A stretch of DNA of 64,000 bases, from NCBI GenBank assembly GCA_030760725.1, contig JASWHV010000018.1:16648273-16712272 (forward strand). Reading direction: 5' to 3'. Source of the DNA: Neostapfia colusana. Taxonomy: Eukaryota; Streptophyta; Magnoliopsida; Poales; Poaceae. Positions within the stretch are counted from its first letter, which is position 1. Each line of letters starts with the position of its first letter. Below are positions 57,094 to 64,000 of this stretch, one piece after another. A model generated the notes under the pieces. It worked only from the letters and a program-made list of their open reading frames with translations. It was not told the DNA's origin and ran no database searches. A program made the translations under genes and the position numbers.

Positions 57094-58615
57094 AGCATTG
57101 GTAATAGCCTACGGAATAAGGAAGGTATTACGACAAAAATTTAGGTTACGGTGAGGATACGGTACTAGGCCCACATAAGATTACTATTAGCTTAATATGA
57201 AGGTGGCAACCTAACTTATTTGTTATGTCAGAAAATCGTGCATCTCGGGACGATTTATGTCTTGGGGGGTGCACGTAAGCGTTGTCCATCAGTGCGCACA
57301 AGCTGAAGGGTGGAGCCCCACGGGTGGCAGGTAACCCGACCCGCTTTAGTATCCTCTATTACTTCTCATGTCGTTTGGGGTACTCGAGCAACGTCTGTCG
57401 CAGGCGTGCGTGGTGCAATTTGGGAAATCCCGTCACGTGGTTAGTAACGTGAACACGTAGCTCAAGGCATGTTTGGCTTGAGAACACCTGTGCGAGTGAC
57501 GACGGACGGGTGTAAGAACTGTATGGACAGCGGGTTCGGTGTGCAGCCAGACCTGACGATTGAGTGTGATTATGCAGGATTAACCACGAAACCGTAGTAT
57601 GAATAGTACATGTTTGCGAGTGACCGTTTAGTGCCACCTAAGATACGTTATACCGGTATAATCCGGTTAGGATTTTCTTTTGGTGAGGCTACGTAGTACC
57701 GACATGCTTCTTACGGTGCATCGACGCCGTACTAAACTTAATAACCCCTTTCCTTAAAAGAAATGACTCATGAACTAACTTTCAACTAAAAATGGAAGTT
57801 TGAAACAAATATTAGTTACTGAACTCTTATTTTGAGCTAAGATTCAAATGAGAGGAAGACTAGGCTTCAAAGATTGCAAAAACAGAGTGCTCTGTTTTCA
57901 GCAGGAATTCTTGCTGGACTTTAACAGAGCATAACTCTGAGTAGCTTGACCCAATTAAGGTGTATGATACAGTTCTGGAGAGATTTTCGAGTACTCTACA
58001 AATTCTTTGTAGACCTCCAGAGCCAAATCATATGCTAAATGGGTAGAAAGTTCAGAGGATGGTAAACTGTCCAGAACCAGGACAGCAACAAAACCTCTCT
58101 GGACCTTTCTGTTTTTAAACCAAAACTTTCTGCAGAAAAACCCTTAAGAAGCCTATGATACACCATTGGATAGGTTATGAAATGTGCAACATTTTTGTAG
58201 TTCAAAGTTTGTTCAGGATCTTATTGTATTTATGTATACAGCTGTGATAAAATCAGCCACGTACAAAGGAGGTGCTGGCAAATTTCATCCAGGAATTCTG
58301 TCAACTTTGGAAAATCATAACTTTAAATACGGAGATGATCTGGAGGCATATGAGTACTCGTTGGAAAGATACTGAAGTTAACTTTAACTTTGGTATTCAA
58401 CTCGAGATATGAAGATGCTTTTAACTAGATCAAAATCTGGAGATAGTGCATTAAGGTCTGTCCTGTACAGATAGGCTGAATAGCTATGCCTACTAAGGAG
58501 TTGTGTAAACATGAATTTTGTTACTGCTTTCGTAAAGTTTTTACATAATCATGTTTCCATTAGTCTCACATACTGCTGAGTTCTTGTTTAACTCATCTCA
58601 ACTACATTTTGCAGT
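57094..58615 (+). other. TK6 untranslated leader
   Basis: No gene is supported. It contains the conserved leader block in plus orientation at about 57650-57740 (GTAGTACCGACATGC, TGCATCGACGCCGTAC) and ends at the gag ATG (58616). Confidence 0.75.
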
Positions 58616-60454
58616 ATGGTTCGTACTCGCTCTAGGAGTAGGGCCGGAAGTTCTCGTCGAGGTGGTGATGCTTCTATTCCACCATCGGAACCACCATCCA
58701 CGGGATGGATGGATCTTATGACTCGAGTCGTCGAGTCTAATCAAGAGAACGCTAGGCTACTCCAAGAAGCGACGCAAGAGCACACACGCTTACTCCAAGC
58801 TTTGGTACAGCAAGGCGTACTCCAGAACACACAACAAGTCGTTCCACCTCGGGACGCTTATCTGGATTTCTTGGTGACTCAACCGCCTATCTTTACCGAA
58901 GCCACCGAACCTGTGGAAGCAGATCAATGGCTTCGTGTCATGGAGTCAAAATTTGGAGTATTCAAGTGTGATGAATACCAGAAGAAAAAGTTTGCCGCTC
59001 AACAACTCCATGGAGCCGCGGGAAACTGGTGGGTGGATCATATTGCCACCATTCCGGAGGGCCATCAAGTGACATGGAGGGAGTTTTGTGAAGTCTTTCG
59101 TACACGTTAGATACCACTAGGTATTGTCAAGGCAAAGCGGGAGGAATTTTTGGGCTTGAAGCAAGGGGACATGAGTGTCCTCGAGTATGTCAGAAGATTT
59201 AATCTTTTGGCCCATTATGCTCCCGAATATGTGGCAAAAGAAGAGGCACGGTGTGACCTATTCTTCCATGGCCTGAGTGCCATATTACAGGATAAGTTGG
59301 CCGTACACAATAACGGCAGTTACACCGACATGGTCGATGCGGCTTTCATTCAAGAGAAGCCGACACTTGAGTGGCAAGCGGAGAAGAGAAATATGAGTGA
59401 GATCGAGCAGGCTAGCACAAGTTATGTGCCTCAGAAGTACCGTTTGGTGCATCAAACGCCATCCGGTGAAAGATGGAGGCCACCTGTACGATCAACTCCT
59501 CAGAGATTGATTGCTGGTCAAGTTTTACAGCTTGCACCACCTCCACAGCCGCAGCATCAGACGGTGGTTTGTGCTCCATCGCTGCAGCCATATGTACCTA
59601 GCAGTCCACCGCAAGTTAACGAAGAACCGGAGAGGCATCCGTGTTTCACTTGTGGGCGCATGAGCCATTATGCTAGGCAATGTCCGGAGGGAATTCAAGG
59701 ATACGAGTCATCATATTTACAACAATACGATCCGTACCTTAATCTGCAGATAGGAGGGATGATAAGGGGCAACATTCACTATACTGTGATTGATGATGTT
59801 CCGGAAGGAGAAGCCGCTTTAGCAGGGATCTTTTCCCTGAATCAGCTACCAGTTGTAGTTCTCTTTGATTCCGGTGCCACACACAACTTCATTAGCCAAT
59901 CCTTTGTGGCTCAACATCAGCTCCAAACCGTTTATACAAAGAGACAATACCTCATATCTTCGCCCGGGGGCAGCAGTACCGCAAGTGAGGTTGTCTCCCG
60001 AGCACCTCTTTGTTTGGGGGGCAGAATATACCCTACGACTCTCATTATTCTGGAGGGTCTGAAGATCGACATCGTTTTGGGGATGTCATGGTTGAATTAT
60101 CACCACGCGGTTCTTAACATCAGCTCTAGGACCGTTGAGCTCAACTCCCCACAGCATGGTCTTCATATATTAATTCTGGGCGCCAGACGGCAACAGATTG
60201 CAACAGTGAACCACACGGAAGTTGTTAAGATAGAGGACATTCCGGTGGTACGTGAGTATCCGGATGTGTTTCCCGAAGATTTACCGGGCATGCCGCCCGA
60301 GCGAGACGTTGAGTTCAAGATTGAACTTATACTGGGAACGACACTGATATCACGATGGCCGTACAAAATGGCACCCAAAGAACTGGCAGAATTGAAGACA
60401 CAGCTGAATGAACTAATGGGCAAGGGATTTATACGACCAAGTTCGTCACCTTGA
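58616..60454 (+). pseudogene. TK6 gag-protease, two stop codons
   Basis: ATG at 58616 (MVRTRSRSRAGSSRRGGD). Gag core: YLDFLVTQPPIFTEATEPVE, QWLRVMESKFGVFKC, AAQQLHGAAGNWWVDHIATI. A TAG at 59108-59110 breaks it, and the frame goes on with GLKQGDMSVLEYVRRFNLLA and STSYVPQKYRLVHQ. The zinc knuckle CFTCGRMSHYARQC (CX2CX4HX4C) is at 59642-59683. The protease VVVLFDSGATHNFIS has its catalytic Asp at 59867-59869, followed by YLISSPGGSS and IVLGMSWLNYHHA. The segment ends at TGA (60452-60454) in SSSP-GCSALF, where TK5 has Trp, so TGG to TGA. Apart from the stops both domains look intact. Confidence 0.87.
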
Positions 60455-61798
60455 GGTTGTTCAGCATTGTTTGTCAAAAAGAAGGACGAAACACTACGGC
60501 TTCGTGTTGATTATCGTCCTTTGAACGCCGTTACCATCAAGAACAGGTATCCACTACCCCGCATTGATATGCTCTTCGATCAATTAGTGGGTGTGAAGGT
60601 ATTTTCCAAGATGGATCTTCGGTCCGGATATCACCAGATTAAAATCCGGGCAGAAGATATTCCGAAGACGGCATTCTCAACGAGATACGGGCTGTATGAG
60701 TATCTCGTTATGTCTTTTGGTTTGACCAACGCCCCGGCACACTTCATGTACCTAATGAATTCAGTATTCATGCCGGAGTTGGATAAATTCGTCGTTGTAT
60801 TCATCGACGATATCTTGGTGTACTCCAAGTCAGAGGAAGAACATGCTGAACATCTGCATATTGTGCTACAAAGATTGCGAGATCATCAGCTCTATGCAAA
60901 ATTCAGCAAGTGTGAATTCTGGATTAATCAAGTACCATTTCTCGGACACATTATTTTAGCGGAGGGCATCGTTGTAGATCCGAGTAAGATTATCCAAGTG
61001 CAGAAATGGGAGTCACCAAAGTCAGTACATGAAATCCGTAGCTTCCTCGGTTTGGCGGGTTACTACCGGAGGTTTATTCCGGGTTTCTCCAAGATTGCTA
61101 AATCGATGACGGAATTATTAAAGAAGAATACCAGATTTGTATGGGGTGTTGCATGTGAACAAGCTTTCAAGACTTTAGTGAAGCATCTCACAACAGCCCC
61201 ACTTCTTGCTCAGCCGGATACGGCAAAGCCATTCGATGTTTATTGCGATGCATCTGGCATCGGTCTTGGCTGCGTGCCGATGCAAGAAAGACGAGTGGTC
61301 TCTTATGGATCTCGTCAACTCAGAACTCACGAGCAGCATTATCAAACTCATGATCTTGAGTTAGCTGCCGTGGTCCTCGCTTTGAAGATGTGGAGGCATT
61401 ACTTGCTCGGAAATCTTGTACACCTCTACACCGACCACAAGAGCTTGAAGTACATCTTCACTCAGAAAGAACTGAACATGAGGCAACGAAGATGGCTAGA
61501 GCTCATTAAGGACTATGAACTTTAAATTCATTATCATCCAGGAAAGGCGAATGTGGTCGCCGATGCGCTCAGTCGTAAGGCGCATATCCATCACCTAACT
61601 ATTGCTGAAATGGATGATGAAGAACCAAGCCTCCGTGTCATCCCGTATGGAGCTCTCTATAATCTCGCTCTCATTCCTACCATCCGAGAGGAGATCATTG
61701 AGGCTCAACGAAAAGACAAGGGTATGTCTCACATACGGCGAAGATTAGATAACGGAGAAATGAAGTGCTTCCGGAAGGACGATGATCGTACTTTGTAG
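60455..61798 (+). pseudogene. TK6 reverse transcriptase-RNase H, two stop codons
   Basis: In the same frame: ETLRLRVDYRPLNAVTIKNR, FSKMDLRSGYHQIKIRAED, the active site FIDD at 60800-60811, HIILAEGIVVDPSKI, RSFLGLAGYYRRFIPG. RNase H: DVYCDASGIGLG, LYTDHKSLKYIF and VVADALSRKA. TAA at 61523-61525 sits inside YEL-IHYHPGKAN, and TAG at 61796-61798 where TK2 and TK5 have Trp (WF). All catalytic residues are present. It is the reverse-transcription enzyme of the element. Confidence 0.87.
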
Positions 61799-62851
61799 TT
61801 TAATGACCGGATTGTAGTACCCCGGGATATGGGACTACGGAAGAAAATTTTGGATGAAGCTCATTTGTCCAAGTTTTCCATTCATCCGGGCAGTAATAAA
61901 ATGTACCAAGATCTCCGGAAGAAGTTTTGGTGGACACGTATGAAACGTGAAGTTGCAAAGTACGTTTCAGAGTGTGATACGTGTCGAAGAGTCAAGGCCG
62001 ACCACATGAAGAAGTCAGGCTTGTTGCAGCCATTGCAAGTACCGGCATGGAAGTGGGAAGATTTGAGTATGGACTTCATCGTCGGGTTGCCGATGACCTC
62101 CCACAACCATAATTTGATTTGGGTAATCATGGACCGGTTAACCAAATCAGCACATTTCATCCCTGTGCATACTAGGTATAACGCAAAGCAGTATGCGGAG
62201 CTGTACATAGCACAGATCTTGTGCTTACATGGAGTTCCCCGTACCATTGTGTCAGATAGAGGATCGCTGTTCGTAGCCCGTTTCTGGTAGCAGCTACACG
62301 CATCCTTGGGGTCAAAGTTGATTAGAAGCTCTGCGTATCACCCTCAAACCGATGGGCAAACTGAGAGGGTGAATCAAATACTAGAGGATATGTTGAGAGC
62401 GTGTGCCATCCACCACGGTAAGAGCTGGGATGATCACTTACCGCTGGCGGAGTTCTCGTACAACAATGGATATCAGACGAGCATCAAAATGGTACCATAT
62501 GAAGCTCTATACGGCTGGAAGTGCCGTACACCATTGAATTGGTGTGAATCCGGTGAACGAGTAATGTTCGGGGTTGATCTTGTCAATGAAGCCGAAGAGA
62601 GAGTTCGGATAATACAAGAGAACCTCAAAGCTGCCCAATCTCGTCAAAAGAGCTACGCGGACCAGAGACGTCGACCGCTGCATTTCAAAGTCGGAGAGCA
62701 CGTGTATCTTCGTGTGTCTCTGATGAAGGGGATTCATCGGTTCGGTGTCAAGGGGAAACTTTCTCCCCGATTCATCGGTCCGTTTACTGTCACGGAGAAG
62801 TGCGGAACTGTAGCCTACCGGCTGGAACTACCGGCCAGCCTTGCCGGTATT
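61799..62851 (+). pseudogene. TK6 integrase, one stop codon, 3' end cut off by CP2
   Basis: Zinc site: HLSKFSIHPGS with CDTC. Catalytic residues: SMDFIVGLP, TIVSDRGSLF and TERVNQILEDM. TAG at 62288-62290 (FW-QLHASLG) lies between the second Asp and the Glu; TK2 has Glu there. After KLSPRFIGPFTVTEKC and VAYRLELPASLAGI the homology ends at 62851. The GPF-type end is present, but the chromodomain is displaced beyond the inserted LTR. The frame that runs on to 62872 adds CETYVC from the inserted DNA. Confidence 0.86.
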
Positions 62852-62949
62852 TGTGAGACCTATGTGTGCTGAATACATTGGCAATTAGGATAAAAGTTAG
62901 CATTAACATTCAAAGTTTTGAATATTGCCAAAACATTCTTCTGTGGCAA

Positions 62950-63048
62950 GGTCCGACAAGTTCTTTGTTAGGTCCGCCAAGTGTTGGCAAGGTCCGACGC
63001 AAGGTCCGGAGAGCTCCTGCAAGGTCCGAAGAGCTTCTGTGAGGTCCG
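62950..63048 (+). repeat. Six GGTCCG words at ~20 bp spacing in CP2
   Basis: GGTCCG begins at 62950, 62971, 62991, 63003, 63023 and 63043, mostly inside (C)AAGGTCCGA. The spacing is 21, 20, 12, 20 and 20, close to two helical turns. It lies in the presumed U3, upstream of the TATA box, where repeated words often bind regulators. Confidence 0.6.
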
Positions 63049-63864
63049 GAGCTTGTTTTTAGGGAGCTCCCGTGAAGTTCAACTCGTAGAACTGCAGCGT
63101 CTTGTTTTTGCTTTTAACTCGCAATGTTTCAAACTTGCTTTATGGGAAGGTTTGCTTAGTATTAATTTGCTAAGTTTTTGGTGTGTTTTGATGGTTATGG
63201 CTGTTATCATTTGATATGGTTTGCAACATGCTTATGTGACGTGCTCATGTAAGGTGTTGTGGTTTTCGAACTAACGTGAGTCAAGTCGAGGACTTGTGCT
63301 CGGAAGAATTGGTTGTTTATTCATGTGCAGGTGTTGCTTGAGTTCAAGATATGGCTGGTGACGGGATCCTTGGACTAGTCTCAGGGAGGAGATGAGGTTC
63401 TAACAACCAAGTTCGGGAGGAGCTGTGGTTGAGTTGATCGGGAGGTCGCGCAACATGTTTGGATCAAGGGCACTGCATATGAAGGTTGCGTGTACGTCGT
63501 TGGAAGGTGTTTGCACGTGTGCAAGGAGTGCATGGACGTGGCAACATTGTTCCAAGGCGTGATGAAGAGAAGTGGACGTAAAGAATTGGTCGGAAAGGTC
63601 CAACCGGCTGGATTGCGTACTCAGGTTGAGGCTGAGTCGGATATGGCTCAAATATGGAAGATTTGAGTTGGTTATGATAGGATTTCGTGCTAGGCACGAA
63701 GTTAAGTTGTTTTAGGAATGTTTAGGACGTTCCTAAGGTGTTTGGAAGTCTCACGATTGCTTCTATCTGCGAATAGGAGAGTACTGAGCAGTTATGGTAA
63801 GTTAGGATACGAGTCCAATTAGGAGTAGGAGTCCTAGATTGGATTGTTTAGCCTGAGGGCTGGC

Positions 63865-63870
63865 TATAAA
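63865..63870 (+). promoter_or_regulatory. CP2 LTR TATA box
   Basis: TATAAA occurs in GGCTATAAAAGCAAGTG. Transcription would start about 30 bases further, near GAGAGCTCTCG-like sequence, before the AATAAA at 63935-63940. Confidence 0.65.
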
Positions 63871-63934
63871 AGCAAGTGAGGCCAGAGCTCTCGTGGGTAG
63901 AGAACTTTGGGCTGTTCCTCTTGTGTTTCTATTG

Positions 63935-63940
63935 AATAAA
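63935..63940 (+). terminator. CP2 LTR polyadenylation signal
   Basis: AATAAA lies in CTATTGAATAAAGTTTATAG, about 65 bases after the TATA box. In an LTR this would mark the R region and direct 3' end formation of the element RNA. Confidence 0.5.
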
Positions 63941-64000
63941 GTTTATAGTTTCGAGGAGTTTTTGTGTCTTGTTCGTCCGACTTGTTTTTCGTCAAGTCTT

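Larger units (their letters stand above)
52782..62851 (+). mobile_element. TK6: Tekay-type chromovirus in opposite orientation
   Basis: 5' LTR 52782-57029, two PBS copies, leader, and gag-pol up to the integrase C-terminal region, all on the plus strand. The homology stops at 62851 (PASLAGI), where a TGTGAGACC LTR begins. The chromodomain, PPT and 3' LTR must lie right of the window. The whole visible coding region is in one frame, with five stops and no frameshift that I can find. Confidence 0.87.
62852..64000 (+). repeat. CP2: copia-like LTR, running off the right edge
   Basis: It starts TGTGAGACCTATGTGTG right at the break in TK6. It ends, as far as visible, in promoter and RNA-start-like sequence: TATA box at 63865-63870 and AATAAA at 63935-63940. 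GTATT (62847-62851) is the candidate target duplication. The size, the compact promoter and the T-rich end (TTTTTGTGTCTTGTTCGTCC) suggest Ty1/copia, but no coding region is in the window, so the superfamily is inference. A solo LTR and a full element are equally possible. Confidence 0.6.

Noticed and set aside
57359..57637. Minus-strand frame in the TK6 leader resembling frames at 3761-4018 and 17348-17605
   Set aside because: Shared leader sequence read in the wrong direction for TK6; no protein feature.
1..64000. Bacterial-type systems, CRISPR arrays, operons, phage or toxin modules
   Set aside because: There are no direct-repeat/spacer arrays, no operon-like gene spacing and no such proteins; all recognisable proteins are retrotransposon products.

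Overview
The window reads as plant nuclear DNA, most likely from a grass. It is intergenic heterochromatin made almost entirely of nested LTR retrotransposons. I see no host gene, tRNA, rRNA, CRISPR array or bacterial feature. The assignment rests on several Ty3/gypsy elements with 4 kb LTRs, a tRNA-Met type primer site (TGGTATCAGAGC) and a C-terminal chromodomain (Tekay/Del-type chromoviruses). It also rests on one Tat-lineage element with a second RNase H, a relic of a Ty1/copia pol, and the start of a copia-like LTR. The element names below are mine.

Layout, left to right. TK1 (1-8290, minus) is the 5' half of a chromovirus: broken gag-protease, an extra ORF upstream of gag, leader, PBS and 5' LTR. 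Bases 8291-8426 are a slice of the leader of TK3. TK2 (8427-21879, minus) is complete, with two 4.05 kb LTRs, AAACT target duplications and an 845-residue open RT-RNase H-integrase frame, but its gag is gutted. TK3 resumes at 21880-23014 (leader, PBS), followed by its 5' LTR (23015 to about 27333). A copia pol relic (about 27334-29455, minus) and an unassigned stretch (29456-31268) follow. TK4 is an LTR fragment (31269-31992) cut by TK5 (31993-52781, minus). The 3' LTR of TK5 is itself split by TAT1 (34279-43540, plus; LTRs about 1.1 kb, CAATC duplications). The 5' LTR of TK5 is cut at 52781 by TK6 (52782-62851, plus). The integrase region of TK6 is cut at 62851 by CP2, an LTR that runs off the right edge.

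Insertion order follows from the nesting: TK3 before TK1 and TK2; TK4 before TK5; TK5 before TAT1 and TK6; TK6 before CP2. All the chromovirus copies use the same coding plan (gag, protease, RT, RNase H, integrase, chromodomain), and TK5 and TK6 hold gag-pol mostly or wholly in one frame. Each is broken by stops or frameshifts. The best preserved reading frames are the TK2 pol and the TAT1 integrase, both with a D,D(35)E triad. TK5 and TK6 lie head to head and form an imperfect inverted repeat with arms of about 7 kb.

The points most worth a second look are the extra coiled-coil ORF upstream of gag in TK1, the modular swap between TK1 and TK2, the large inverted repeat, the duplicated primer-binding site of TK6, the gene-like GC-rich core shared by all the long LTRs, and the repeat-expanded hinge inside the TAT1 RNase H region.
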